Shown: positions 25,213 through 34,422 of the stretch, piece by piece
How the letters are laid out: each line of letters begins with the position of its first letter
How positions within the stretch are numbered: position 1 is the first letter of the stretch
From: Flavobacteriales bacterium
Lineage (GTDB): Bacteria > Bacteroidota > Bacteroidia > Flavobacteriales > Flavobacteriaceae
Reading direction: 5' to 3'
NCBI GenBank assembly: GCA_004213605.1
Contig: SGZC01000004.1
Coordinates: forward strand, 1 to 35,870
DNA length: 35,870 nt
Notes under the pieces: model-generated
The model's database searches: none
Seen by the model: only the letters and a program-made list of their open reading frames with translations
Told to the model about the DNA's origin: nothing
Made by a program: the position numbers and the translations under genes

Positions 25213-25563
25213 TTACAATAAAGATTGTACTGCAGCTGCAACTATTTTCTTACTATTTCCGATAAAAATTTGATCATCATTTATTAAAATAGGTCGTTTT
25301 AAAAAAGTATAATGTTCTAATATCAAATTTTTAAAATCTATTTCTTTTAACTTTTTACTTTTCAATTTTCTATTAATATACAATCGTGAACGTTTATTTA
25401 CCAACTCCTCATAACTATTTGTAAATTCATATAATATTTCGAGTTCTTTTTTACTTATAGGCTCCATCTTTATCTCTTGTTTGATGAATTTGCTAGATAA
25501 GTTTAATTCTTTTAAAATTCTTTTATTACTGTCGCAAGTCGAAAGGTAGAATACTTTTTTCAT
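25213..25563 (-). CDS. ArsC/Spx-like thioredoxin-fold protein
   Basis: 116 residues resembling the arsenate reductase ArsC/Spx fold: it opens with MKKVFYLSTCDSNKRILKEL and ends with LEHYTFLKRPILINDDQIFIGNSKKIV, the conserved cis-Pro segment RPI of the family. The first Cys (residue 10) is present but the second of the usual CxxC is Asn13, so it has a single-cysteine site. Known single-cysteine ArsC reductases need glutathione or glutaredoxin. Nothing nearby is arsenic-related. Divergent from the trans-sulfuration enzyme. Confidence 0.85.
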   Translation of the reverse strand: MKKVFYLSTCDSNKRILKELNLSSKFIKQEIKMEPISKKELEILYEFTNSYEELVNKRSRLYINRKLKSKKLKEIDFKNLILEHYTFLKRPILINDDQIFIGNSKKIVAAAVQSLL

Positions 25564-25716
25564 AGTTTATAATAATTTTTTTAATCTATTTTGATTTTTA
25601 GTGAGTTAAAACAACATAAAAAGTAAATATAAATACTTTTTTGAGCCTTGATACTATTTGCTGTTTTTTTAATATAAATCTAAAAATGATTATTTTCGCT
25701 TTCTAAATAATTTTAT

Positions 25717-26856
25717 ATGAAATTCAACACCAAAACTATACACGGAGGCCAAGAACACGACAAGGCTTATGGAGCCGTAATGCCACCTATATATCAAACT
25801 TCAACCTATGCTCAAAGTACTCCAGGAAGGCATAAAGGTTATGAATATTCAAGAACCCACAATCCAACTCGTTCTGCTTTAGAAAAGAGTTTTGCCAGTT
25901 TAGAAAACGGCAACTATGGTTTGGCATTTGCTAGCGGATTAGCTGCAATAGATGCGGTATTAAAATTACTTCGTCCCGGAGATGAAGTTATTTCAACAAA
26001 CGATTTGTATGGTGGATCCTATAGACTGTTTTCTCAGATTTACGCAAATTTTGGAATTAAATTTCATTTTATAGGAATGAAAAATGCTGAAAACATAGAA
26101 GCATTTGTGACTAAAAACACTAAATTAATTTGGGTAGAGACTCCAACTAACCCCATGTTAAATATTATTGATATCAAAAAAGCTGCAAGTATTGCAAAAA
26201 AACATCAAATTTTACTAGGTGTAGACAACACCTTTGCAACACCCTATCTTCAACAACCTCTTGAATTAGGTGCCGATATTGTGATGCACAGTGCTACAAA
26301 ATATTTAGGAGGGCATAGTGACGTCATAATGGGAGCTTTGGTTGTTAAGAAAAAAGAATTGGCGGATCGCCTTTATTTTATTCAAAATTCAAGTGGTGCA
26401 GTTTGTGGGCCCCAAGATAGTTTTTTATTACTTCGAGGAATAAAGACGTTACATGTTAGAATGGAGCGTCATTGCATCAACGGAAGAGCCGTTGCTGAAT
26501 ATCTTGAGAGTCATCCGAAAATTGAAAAGGTTTACTGGCCAGGCCTTAAACATCATACCAACCACGAGGTTGCAAAGTCTCAAATGAAAGATTTTGGAGG
26601 TATGATATCATTTACTACAAAAGGGGACAGCTACGAACAGGCAAAAAAAATAGTTGAAAATTTAAAAATATTCACACTTGCAGAAAGTTTAGGAGGTGTA
26701 GAAAGTTTATCGGGTCATCCAGCAAGCATGACTCATGCGAGCATTCCAAAAGAAGAGAGAGAAAAGACAGGCATTGTTGATTCTTTAATTAGATTGAGTG
26801 TTGGGATTGAAGATAAAGATGATTTAATAGAAGATTTACGTCATGCAATAGGTTAA
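25717..26856 (+). CDS. Cystathionine gamma-synthase / gamma-lyase-type PLP enzyme
   Basis: 379 residues of the Cys/Met metabolism PLP family, the usual length. Seen: GYEYSRTHNPTRSALEKSFASLENG, LYGGSYRLF, ETPTNPMLNI, the aspartate region GVDNTFATPYLQQPLELGADI, the Schiff-base Lys195 in HSATKYLGGHSDV, and SLGGVESLSGHPASMTHASIP. It makes cystathionine from cysteine and an activated homoserine, or cleaves it; the two activities cannot be told apart here, although MetB-like is my first choice. It stands alone, upstream of gdhA, without other methionine genes in view. Confidence 0.92.
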   Translation: MKFNTKTIHGGQEHDKAYGAVMPPIYQTSTYAQSTPGRHKGYEYSRTHNPTRSALEKSFASLENGNYGLAFASGLAAIDAVLKLLRPGDEVISTNDLYGGSYRLFSQIYANFGIKFHFIGMKNAENIEAFVTKNTKLIWVETPTNPMLNIIDIKKAASIAKKHQILLGVDNTFATPYLQQPLELGADIVMHSATKYLGGHSDVIMGALVVKKKELADRLYFIQNSSGAVCGPQDSFLLLRGIKTLHVRMERHCINGRAVAEYLESHPKIEKVYWPGLKHHTNHEVAKSQMKDFGGMISFTTKGDSYEQAKKIVENLKIFTLAESLGGVESLSGHPASMTHASIPKEEREKTGIVDSLIRLSVGIEDKDDLIEDLRHAIG

Positions 26857-26940
26857 TTATTATATGATATTAGTATGTTTTTTAAAATTAGGATAGTTCT
26901 TTTATTTTTAAAAAATATGGGGCAATTTTTAGATAAGGCT

Positions 26941-26948
26941 TATATTTG
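26941..26948 (+). promoter_or_regulatory. Promoter -7 element TATATTTG for gdhA
   Basis: An exact TAnnTTTG match 40 bases before the ATG at 26988. Its last three bases, TTG, are the start codon proposed by the ORF track, which would lie upstream of the transcription start and so cannot be right. Confidence 0.55.
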
Positions 26949-26987
26949 CAAAAAAATAATACTAATTGTTTCAATAAATTAAATTTT

Positions 26988-28331
26988 ATGAATAATAGCA
27001 TAAAAGAGTTCATTTCAAAAGTTGAAAAAATGAATCCGAATGAGCCTGAATTTTTACAGGCTGTTACTGAAGTTGCTGAAGTAATTATTCCTTTTATAGA
27101 GAAAAATAAAGAGTATCAAGGAATTAAATTATTAGAACGAATGGCAGAGCCAGAAAGAGTTTTAATATTCAGAGTACCTTGGACTGATGATAGCGGAGAA
27201 ATTCAAGTAAATAGAGGTTATAGAGTCGAGTTTAACTCTTCTATAGGACCCTATAAAGGTGGATTGCGTTTTCATCCTACGGTAAATCTGAGTATTTTAA
27301 AGTTTCTAGGTTTTGAACAGGTCTTTAAAAATAGTTTAACGACGCTTCCAATGGGAGGTGGAAAAGGAGGTTCAGATTTCAACCCCAAAGGGAAAACAGA
27401 TGCTGAGGTCATGCGTTTTTGTCAAAGTTTTATGACAGAACTATCAAGACACATTGGGCCAAATACAGACGTTCCTGCTGGAGACATTGGCGTTGGAGGT
27501 AGAGAAATAGGATTTTTGTTTGGTCAATATAAACGACTTAAAAACGAGTTTACAGGTGTTTTAACGGGGAAAGGTCTTTCTTACGGGGGGTCGTTAATCC
27601 GCCCAGAGGCAACCGGATACGGAAATGTTTACTTTGCAAAAAACATGTTAGCCACAAGAGGAGATTCTTTTGAAGGGAAAACAGTCGCTATTTCTGGATC
27701 AGGAAATGTTGCTCAATATGCGGCAGAGAAAACAATGCAATTAGGCGGCAAAGTTGTTACATTATCTGATTCAGGTGGTTACATATATGATTCAGAAGGG
27801 TTAAATGAAGAAAAATTAGCCTATGTAATGAACTTGAAAAATATAAAACGTGGTCGAATCAGTGAATATGTAAGTCAATATCCAACTGCAGAGTATATTG
27901 CCGGTGAACGACCATGGAATGTTAAATGTGATATTGCTTTGCCTTGTGCAACACAAAATGAGGTAAATAAAGAAGAAGCTCAGCGATTAGTCGATAATGG
28001 TTGTTTTTGTGTTGGTGAAGGAGCTAACATGCCTTGTACTCCTGAAGCAATTGAGGTTTTTACTACTACTAAAATTTTATTTTCACCTGGGAAAGCATCT
28101 AACGCAGGAGGTGTTGCTACTTCTGGCCTAGAAATGTCTCAAAACTCACTTCGCTTAAGTTGGACTTCAGAAGAAGTAGATACTAAATTACACACGATCA
28201 TGAATGATATTCATGACGCCTGTGTAAAATACGGTAAAGACGAAACCGGATATGTAGATTACGTAAAAGGTGCAAATATTGCTGGTTTCGTTAAGTTGGC
28301 AGATGCAATGATTGCTCAAGGTGTAGTTTAA
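26988..28331 (+). CDS. gdhA: Glutamate dehydrogenase (NADP-type, hexameric)
   Basis: From ATG at 26988 the protein has 447 residues, the length of E. coli GdhA; the track start at 26946 would add 14 residues and lies in the promoter. It interconverts 2-oxoglutarate plus ammonium and glutamate. Seen: PYKGGLRFHPTVNLSILKFLGFEQVFKNSLTTLPMGGGKGGSDF with the active-site Lys residues, MTELSRHIGPNTDVPAGDIGVGGREIGFLFG, and the nucleotide fold VAISGSGNVAQYAAEK with the Ser at the end of the second strand (LSDSGG) that favours NADP. It is followed by a strong terminator. Confidence 0.96.
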   Translation: MNNSIKEFISKVEKMNPNEPEFLQAVTEVAEVIIPFIEKNKEYQGIKLLERMAEPERVLIFRVPWTDDSGEIQVNRGYRVEFNSSIGPYKGGLRFHPTVNLSILKFLGFEQVFKNSLTTLPMGGGKGGSDFNPKGKTDAEVMRFCQSFMTELSRHIGPNTDVPAGDIGVGGREIGFLFGQYKRLKNEFTGVLTGKGLSYGGSLIRPEATGYGNVYFAKNMLATRGDSFEGKTVAISGSGNVAQYAAEKTMQLGGKVVTLSDSGGYIYDSEGLNEEKLAYVMNLKNIKRGRISEYVSQYPTAEYIAGERPWNVKCDIALPCATQNEVNKEEAQRLVDNGCFCVGEGANMPCTPEAIEVFTTTKILFSPGKASNAGGVATSGLEMSQNSLRLSWTSEEVDTKLHTIMNDIHDACVKYGKDETGYVDYVKGANIAGFVKLADAMIAQGVV

Positions 28332-28353
28332 CACACGCTATTTTAATATGGGG

Positions 28354-28386
28354 AAGGTTGCCAATTTAAGGCAACCTTTTTCTTTT
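28354..28386 (+). terminator. Intrinsic terminator after gdhA
   Basis: GGTTGCC and GGCAACC pair around the loop AATTTAA, with two further A-T pairs at the base (9 pairs in all), and a T-rich tail TTTTTCTTTTT follows. Confidence 0.87.
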
Positions 28387-28446
28387 TAAATCTAATTTAA
28401 AATAAATAGTATTTTAGCGTGTTATACTGATAGAACAAATCTATAT

Positions 28447-30744
28447 ATGAAGCAAATAGCAAGTATTATAGCAGTGATGCAGGTCTTTTTTTTGCAGGCG
28501 CAAAATTTTGAGAATAACTGGACGGGATATTTCTCCTATGCATCTTTAAAAAGTATTTCTCAAGGAAATGATAAAATTTATGCTGCTGCGGAAAATTCGG
28601 TATTTATCTACGATTTATCAACTCAGGAAACCGAAACGATTTCAACAATAAACGGCCTTTCAGGTAAGGAAATAACAACAGCATATTACAGTGAAAATTA
28701 TGGGCTTTATGTGGTAGGCTATAAAAATGGTTTAATAGAAATTGTGATCGATGGAGATGAAAATATTTTAAAAGTAGTTGACATACGAGAAAAACTCACG
28801 ATTCCTCCAGACAGTAAACAAATAAATCATTTTTACGAATACAATGATAAGCTTTATATTTCAACGGGCTATGGTATTTCTGTCTATAATATGGGTGCTT
28901 TAGAGTTTGGAGACACTTACTATATAGGAAATTTAGGGGGGCAGATAGCTGTTACACAAACTACGGTTTTTGGAGATTTAATTTACGCTTCCACTTCCAA
29001 TAACGGAATAAAAAGCGCATTGGTTAACGACGAAAACATTATTGATTATCAACAATGGACTACAAGTTCATTAGGAGGATACAAGGGGATACAAACATTG
29101 GGAACCGAGCTATATGCGTTAAATAACACGAATATTTTATTTAAACAAGACGCTGATTTAGGATTTATAGAAATCGATAGTTTCTCGTCTAGTGTTATTG
29201 ATTTTGGAGTCCAATCTAATATATTAACCATTACAACAGAAAATACTATTCAAGCTTTTGAGGAAGGATATAACTTATTAGCTGAAGTAAATAATTTAAT
29301 GGGCTACGATTACACTTTACAATCGGGATTTTATTTTAATAATATATTTTATTTAGGAACTTCAACTCTTGGAATGTTAGTAGTTCCTGAATCACCTCAG
29401 GAAGCTTTACAAGTTCTACCTGCGGGCCCTCTTTATAATCAACCTTTTTCTATTGATGCTTCACCGGGGCAATTATGGGTTTCCTTTGGAGATGTAGATT
29501 TAACATTTAACCCCTTTCCCTTAACAAGAAAGGGAATTAGCAATTTTAAAAATGAAGCCTGGAAAAATATTAAATACGATTCGCTTATTGATCAATTAGG
29601 AGTTAACGATGTAAATGATTTGGTTTATGTAAAAATTAATCCAGAGAATCCGTTTGTCACTTATATGAGTTCGTATCAAAAAGGGCTACTGAAATTAAAT
29701 GGTCAGGAGCCCTCTATCCTATATAACGAAACCAATAGTCCGATGGATATTGCATTAGAAAATGAAGATGAGGGAATTAGGGTTTATGGAGCTGATTTTG
29801 ATAGAGAACAGAATCTTTGGTTTGTCCAATCAAAAATCGATAACGGGCTTTTAAAGCTAACTCCCGACGGTCAATTTCAAACCATTGATATTTCTAATAT
29901 AATTGATGCTGAAAGTGAGTTAGCATTGAGTAAAGTAGCAGTAAGTCGAACAGGATATGTGTTTTTTGGAGCTGTAGAAAATGGATTGATTGGATACAAT
30001 CCTACTACCAATCAATTTAACAAAATTGGAGAAGGACTTGGAAGCGGTAATCTTCCTACAACAGACATTAAAGCACTTGTTTTTGATAACCAAAATAGGT
30101 TGTGGATAGGGACTAGAAAGGGACTTCGTGTACTTTACAGCGTTGGAAGTTTTTTTGAATCGGGTGCAGAAACAGATGCTCAGTCAATTATTATCTTAGA
30201 AGATGGCGTTCCTCAAGAGTTATTGTTTTTACAATCAATTACTGATATAGAAGTAGATGGCTCAAATAACAAATGGATTTCTACTGCTACGTCAGGGGTA
30301 TTTTATTTGTCATCAAATGGTCAAGAAACCCTGTTGCGTTTTACTTCGGATAATTCTCCTTTACCTTCAGATAACGTATTAGATATTGCAATCGATGACT
30401 CAAGTGGCAAAGTTTATTTTGCAACTAACGATGGGTTGGTTGCTTTCAACGGAACTTCAACAGCTGCTCGAGATGACCTTGAGAATGTGTATGCTTTTCC
30501 AAATCCAGTCAGACCAAATTTCACCGGCAATGTGACCATTGAGGGACTAACAGCAAAAGCAAATGTAAAAATAACAGATATTACTGGGAATTTAGTGTTT
30601 GAAACTACCTCTGAGGGAGGGAGTGTCCAATGGGACACTACCGCTTTTGGTAAATATAAAGTCGCCTCTGGTGTCTACTTAATTCTCATAACATCGGACG
30701 ATAATTTACAAACTAAAGTGACTAAAATCATGATTATAAGATAA
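28447..30744 (+). CDS. porZ: PorZ-like type IX secretion protein (beta-propellers plus C-terminal sorting domain)
   Basis: 765 residues. A signal peptide (to about residue 19, FFLQAQ) precedes two propeller-like regions with repeated phrases such as NDKIYAAAENSVFIYDLSTQ, DNQNRLWIGTRKGLRVLYS and SSGKVYFATNDGLVAFNG, typical of two-component-regulator propellers. The last about 80 residues (AFPNPVRPNFTGNVTIEGL ... GVYLILITSDDNLQTKVTKIMIIR) form a type A T9SS sorting domain. In Porphyromonas gingivalis PorZ is part of the surface attachment complex that delivers anionic LPS to secreted proteins. The short signal, the three-domain plan and the position next to recO match PorZ. It overlaps recO by one base. 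Confidence 0.87.
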   Translation: MKQIASIIAVMQVFFLQAQNFENNWTGYFSYASLKSISQGNDKIYAAAENSVFIYDLSTQETETISTINGLSGKEITTAYYSENYGLYVVGYKNGLIEIVIDGDENILKVVDIREKLTIPPDSKQINHFYEYNDKLYISTGYGISVYNMGALEFGDTYYIGNLGGQIAVTQTTVFGDLIYASTSNNGIKSALVNDENIIDYQQWTTSSLGGYKGIQTLGTELYALNNTNILFKQDADLGFIEIDSFSSSVIDFGVQSNILTITTENTIQAFEEGYNLLAEVNNLMGYDYTLQSGFYFNNIFYLGTSTLGMLVVPESPQEALQVLPAGPLYNQPFSIDASPGQLWVSFGDVDLTFNPFPLTRKGISNFKNEAWKNIKYDSLIDQLGVNDVNDLVYVKINPENPFVTYMSSYQKGLLKLNGQEPSILYNETNSPMDIALENEDEGIRVYGADFDREQNLWFVQSKIDNGLLKLTPDGQFQTIDISNIIDAESELALSKVAVSRTGYVFFGAVENGLIGYNPTTNQFNKIGEGLGSGNLPTTDIKALVFDNQNRLWIGTRKGLRVLYSVGSFFESGAETDAQSIIILEDGVPQELLFLQSITDIEVDGSNNKWISTATSGVFYLSSNGQETLLRFTSDNSPLPSDNVLDIAIDDSSGKVYFATNDGLVAFNGTSTAARDDLENVYAFPNPVRPNFTGNVTIEGLTAKANVKITDITGNLVFETTSEGGSVQWDTTAFGKYKVASGVYLILITSDDNLQTKVTKIMIIR

Positions 30745-31463
30745 TGGTTGTTGCAACAAAAGCTATTGTATTATCCTCCTTAAAATTTGGAGATTCCGAT
30801 TTAATAGTAAAATGTTTTACAGCCTCCTCTGGCCTCAAAAGTTATTTACTTAGAAATATATTAAAATCAAAGAAAGGAAAATTAAAAGTTTCCTTATTTC
30901 AACCCTTAACGATATTAGAAATAGAGGCTTCTCATAAAAATAAAGGGAGCTTAGAGAGAATTAAAGAAGCAAAAGTTTATCATTCTTACCAAACTTTACA
31001 TACTCAAATTGTAAAGACGAGTATGACTATTTTTATTGCTGAAATATTAGCAAATACTATTAATGAGGAGGCTGAAGACGCCCATTTGTTCGGTTTTATA
31101 AAAGAATCCCTGTTGTGGTTGGATCAGTCGACTAGAACCTCCAATTTCCATATTCTTTTTTTATTAAAATTAAGCATGTACTTAGGATTTTATCCAGATA
31201 CAGATACAGAAAAAAAACCATATTTTAATCTAATGGAAGGAGTGTTTCAAGATTTTAATACTGGCAAATATTCCGAAAGAAGCCAACGAACAACTAAATT
31301 AAAAGAGTTTTTCGGCATAGATTTTGATAAATCTAATGATATAAAACTCACAAAAAATCAACGTTCGGACTTATTGGCTTTGCTTTTGCAATATTATCAA
31401 TTACATTTGCACGGCTTTAAAAAACCCAAGTCATTAGTAGTCTTAAATCAGATATTCGAATAA
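30744..31463 (+). CDS. recO: DNA repair protein RecO
   Basis: 239 residues. The N-terminal OB-fold opens VATKAIVLSSLKFGDSDLIVKCFTASSGLKSYLLRNIL, and a helical domain follows (IVKTSMTIFIAEILANTI, FHILFLLKLSMYLGFYPD). RecO loads RecA on SSB-coated single strands with RecR. The zinc cysteines of some RecO proteins are absent. Its ATG shares a base with the porZ stop (TAATG) and the TonB receptor begins two bases after its stop, so it is translated in the middle of an envelope operon. Confidence 0.93.
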   Translation: MVVATKAIVLSSLKFGDSDLIVKCFTASSGLKSYLLRNILKSKKGKLKVSLFQPLTILEIEASHKNKGSLERIKEAKVYHSYQTLHTQIVKTSMTIFIAEILANTINEEAEDAHLFGFIKESLLWLDQSTRTSNFHILFLLKLSMYLGFYPDTDTEKKPYFNLMEGVFQDFNTGKYSERSQRTTKLKEFFGIDFDKSNDIKLTKNQRSDLLALLLQYYQLHLHGFKKPKSLVVLNQIFE

Positions 31464-31465
31464 GT

Positions 31466-33865
31466 ATGAAACTACTATATCCCATTATATTTCTTATTTT
31501 TTCTTCAACCATTCAAGCTCAAATCGTTCAAGTATTAGATGAAGAGACTAAAAAACCTCTTTCAGGAGTAGCTGTATTTAATACTTCTAAATTAACTACA
31601 GGAATAACAGATATAGATGGATATATAGATATTATAGAATTTTCAGAAAACGATAAGATTACATTCCAACACATTTCTCATATCAACCGAATCCTAACAA
31701 AAAATGAAATTATTTTAGGTGGGAGCATGATCATTCTTAGTGCAGATTCTAGTGCTCTCGATGAAGTGGTGTTGTCTGTTTCAAAATTTGAACAAAATAA
31801 AAGAGAGATTCCTCAAAAAATTTCCAGTATCACTAGTAAAGATGTTTTATTTACAAACCCTCAAACATCTGCTGACTTGTTAGAAAGAAGTGGCAATGTA
31901 TTTATACAAAAGAGTCAATTAGGAGGAGGTAGTCCCATTATACGTGGTTTTTCAACTAATAGATTACTTATAGCTGTAGATGGCACTCGATTTAATAATG
32001 CAATATTCAGAGCAGGAAATGTTCAAAATGTAATTTCAATTGATCCATTTTCGATTGAGCGCACCGAAATTATTTTAGGTCCAGGATCAGTTGTTTATGG
32101 GAGTGATGCTATAGGTGGCGTAATGAATTTTTACACAAAAAATGCAAAGTTTTCTTTTAAAGAAGGTGCTTCTTTTTCAGGAAACTTTACAACAAGATAC
32201 GCTACCGCTAGTTCTGAAAAAACAGCCCATATCGATTTAAATATAGGTCTAGACGAGTGGGCATTTTTGAGCAGTATATCCTACACCGATTTTGGTGATT
32301 TAGTAATGGGGAAATATGGGCCAGATGATTATTTAAGACCTGAATATGTGGCAACTATAAATGGAGAAGATTTAATAGTTGCTAATAAAGACCCTAGAAA
32401 GCAAGTTTCTTCAGGTTATAAGCAAATAAACGCGATGCAGAAGATTCGATTTATGCCTTCTGAAAACTGGGATTTTAATATGGGATTATTCTTTACGACT
32501 ACCAGTGATTATCCTAGATATGATCGTTTGATCCGAAAGAAAGAGGGCCAGCTCAAGAGTGCTGTATGGGATTATACTCCTCAAGAATGGATAAATGGCA
32601 ATTTAAGAATCACACATAAAGAAACTTCTCTTTTTGATAAGAGTATCCTAACCTTATCCTATCAAAATTTTAAGGAAGGAAGAAGAGATCGTGATTTTGG
32701 AGATGAAATTTTGTATGAAACAAAAGAAAAAGTAAATGCCTATACCTCAGCACTAGATTTCATTAAAAAGTTTGGAAAAAGTAAATTATTCTACGGATTA
32801 GAATATATATATAACAAAGTAAATTCTGACGGAAAACAAACCAACATCGATACGGGAGCTGCCTCAGAAACATCTCCTCGTTATCCCGATGATGCTACTT
32901 GGCAGTCTATGGCAGCCTATGTAAGTTTACAGTCTAAAATTGCAAAGAGTCTTTCTCTTCAAATAGGACTGCGATACAACCATATTTTTGTTTATGCTAA
33001 CTACGACAACCCTTTTTATGATTTTCCATTTGCTGAAGCAGATATTAGTACTGGCGCATTAACAGGAAGTGTCGGCCTCAACTGGCAAGCAACTGAAATT
33101 TTAGGTTGGAGGTTTAATCTGTCAACGGCCTTTAGAGCGCCAAATATTGACGATGTAGGAAAAATATTTGATAGCGAACCAGGCTCTGTAGTGGTGCCAA
33201 ATCCAGATTTAAAACCAGAATATGCGTACAATGGAGAATTAGGGGCTGTCCTAAAACTTGGAAATAAAATCCGTATTGATGTTGCAGGTTATTTAACTTT
33301 TTTAGAAGATGCCTTAGTAAGAAGAGACTATAACATAAACGGCCAAACAGAGATTTTTTATCAAGGAGAATTAAGCAATATTCAGGCCATACAAAATGGT
33401 GGAGAAGCACAGGTTTACGGTTTTGAGGCAGGCATTGAAGTAAATTTCACCGAGGATATTCAGTTCACCTCTCAGTATAATTATACTGGAGGTCATCAAA
33501 TAGAAGAAAATGAAAGTAAAGTTGCTGTTAGACACGTTGCTCCTCAATTTGGGAATTTTCATTTTATATGGAAGCGCCATAAATTTAAGTTAGATGTGTA
33601 CTCTATTTACAATGGACAATTTGACTATGAAGATCTCGCTCCTGAAGAACAGAGTAAAGCTTTTTTATACGCTTTGGATGAAAGCGGAAATCCATATTCC
33701 CCTTCTTGGTACACCCTAAACTTTGGAGCTCACTATCAATTTACAAAAGCATTAGAGGTAAACGCTACAATAGAAAATATTACCAATCAAAGATATCGCA
33801 CCTACTCTTCTGGAATAACTGCAGCAGGAATTAATTTTATTGCAGCTGTTAGCTATCAATTTTAA
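31466..33865 (+). CDS. TonB-dependent outer-membrane receptor
   Basis: 799 residues. Signal peptide (MKLLYPIIFLIFSSTIQAQ), a CarboxypepD-regulatory-like domain (about 20-95, LDEETKKPLSGVAVFNTSKLTTGITDIDGYI), a plug domain (about 105-230, IIRGFSTNRLLIAVDGTRFNNAIFRAGNVQ, GPGSVVYGSDAIGGVMNF) and a 22-strand barrel ending in INFIAAVSYQF with a terminal Phe. FRAP and NPDLKPE motifs known from haem/haemoglobin receptors (and many other receptors) occur in the barrel, but no His lies between them, so haem uptake is not supported. No SusD-like lipoprotein follows, which argues against glycan import. Substrate unknown. Confidence 0.9.
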   Translation: MKLLYPIIFLIFSSTIQAQIVQVLDEETKKPLSGVAVFNTSKLTTGITDIDGYIDIIEFSENDKITFQHISHINRILTKNEIILGGSMIILSADSSALDEVVLSVSKFEQNKREIPQKISSITSKDVLFTNPQTSADLLERSGNVFIQKSQLGGGSPIIRGFSTNRLLIAVDGTRFNNAIFRAGNVQNVISIDPFSIERTEIILGPGSVVYGSDAIGGVMNFYTKNAKFSFKEGASFSGNFTTRYATASSEKTAHIDLNIGLDEWAFLSSISYTDFGDLVMGKYGPDDYLRPEYVATINGEDLIVANKDPRKQVSSGYKQINAMQKIRFMPSENWDFNMGLFFTTTSDYPRYDRLIRKKEGQLKSAVWDYTPQEWINGNLRITHKETSLFDKSILTLSYQNFKEGRRDRDFGDEILYETKEKVNAYTSALDFIKKFGKSKLFYGLEYIYNKVNSDGKQTNIDTGAASETSPRYPDDATWQSMAAYVSLQSKIAKSLSLQIGLRYNHIFVYANYDNPFYDFPFAEADISTGALTGSVGLNWQATEILGWRFNLSTAFRAPNIDDVGKIFDSEPGSVVVPNPDLKPEYAYNGELGAVLKLGNKIRIDVAGYLTFLEDALVRRDYNINGQTEIFYQGELSNIQAIQNGGEAQVYGFEAGIEVNFTEDIQFTSQYNYTGGHQIEENESKVAVRHVAPQFGNFHFIWKRHKFKLDVYSIYNGQFDYEDLAPEEQSKAFLYALDESGNPYSPSWYTLNFGAHYQFTKALEVNATIENITNQRYRTYSSGITAAGINFIAAVSYQF

Positions 33866-34011
33866 GAGATAAACGACTTACAATATATTTAAAACCCACA
33901 AGAATCTAAAGTTTGAGTTTTTATAAAAGAATACAAATGGATACAAACGCTTGTAAATAACTATAAACGAAAGTAAGTAGGTAACTACCAACTAATATTT
34001 TGATCGAGTAG

Positions 34012-34019
34012 TATTTTTG
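34012..34019 (+). promoter_or_regulatory. Promoter -7 element TATTTTTG for ssb
   Basis: An exact TAnnTTTG match 49 bases before the ssb ATG. No TTG lies at standard spacing. The rest of the 203-base gap between the TonB receptor and ssb shows nothing I can assign. Confidence 0.5.
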
Positions 34020-34068
34020 CCCTGTTGAATCGAACTAATGACATTCAATTTAATTAAAACCTTATCTT

Positions 34069-34404
34069 ATGAATACGTTAAGAAACAAAGTACAGTTAAT
34101 CGGAAACCTAGGAAATGACCCAGAAATTATCAATTTGGATTCTGGAACTAAATTAGCAAAATTTAGTATAGCTACTAACGAGTCTTATAAAAACACTCAA
34201 GGTGAAAAAGTAGTAGACACTCAATGGCATAATGTGGTTGCCTGGGGAAAAAAAGCAGACATTATTGAAAGTTATGTTACTAAAGGAAAAGAAGTGGCTA
34301 TTGAAGGTAAATTAACTACTCGTTCTTGGGATGATAAAGAAGGTGTAAAACGCTATACCACTGAAGTAGTTTGCAACGAAATTTTGATGTTGGGGAATAA
34401 ATAA
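34069..34404 (+). CDS. ssb: Single-stranded DNA-binding protein, short form
   Basis: 111 residues, an OB-fold SSB: MNTLRNKVQLIGNLGNDPEI, AKFSIATNESYKN, DTQWHNVVAWGKKADIIESYVTKGKEVAIEGKLTTRSWDDKEG. The protein ends directly after the OB fold (CNEILMLGNK), lacking the flexible linker and the acidic tip (DDDIPF type) that recruits repair proteins such as RecO in other bacteria. Short SSBs of this kind are common in flavobacteria. It is flanked by its own promoter and a terminator. Confidence 0.93.
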   Translation: MNTLRNKVQLIGNLGNDPEIINLDSGTKLAKFSIATNESYKNTQGEKVVDTQWHNVVAWGKKADIIESYVTKGKEVAIEGKLTTRSWDDKEGVKRYTTEVVCNEILMLGNK

Positions 34405-34422
34405 GCTATTTATCAATTATAT

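Noticed and set aside
31466-33865. Polysaccharide-utilisation locus around the TonB receptor
   Set aside because: No SusD-like lipoprotein or glycoside hydrolase is adjacent, and the beta-mannosidase is 30 kb away on the other edge.
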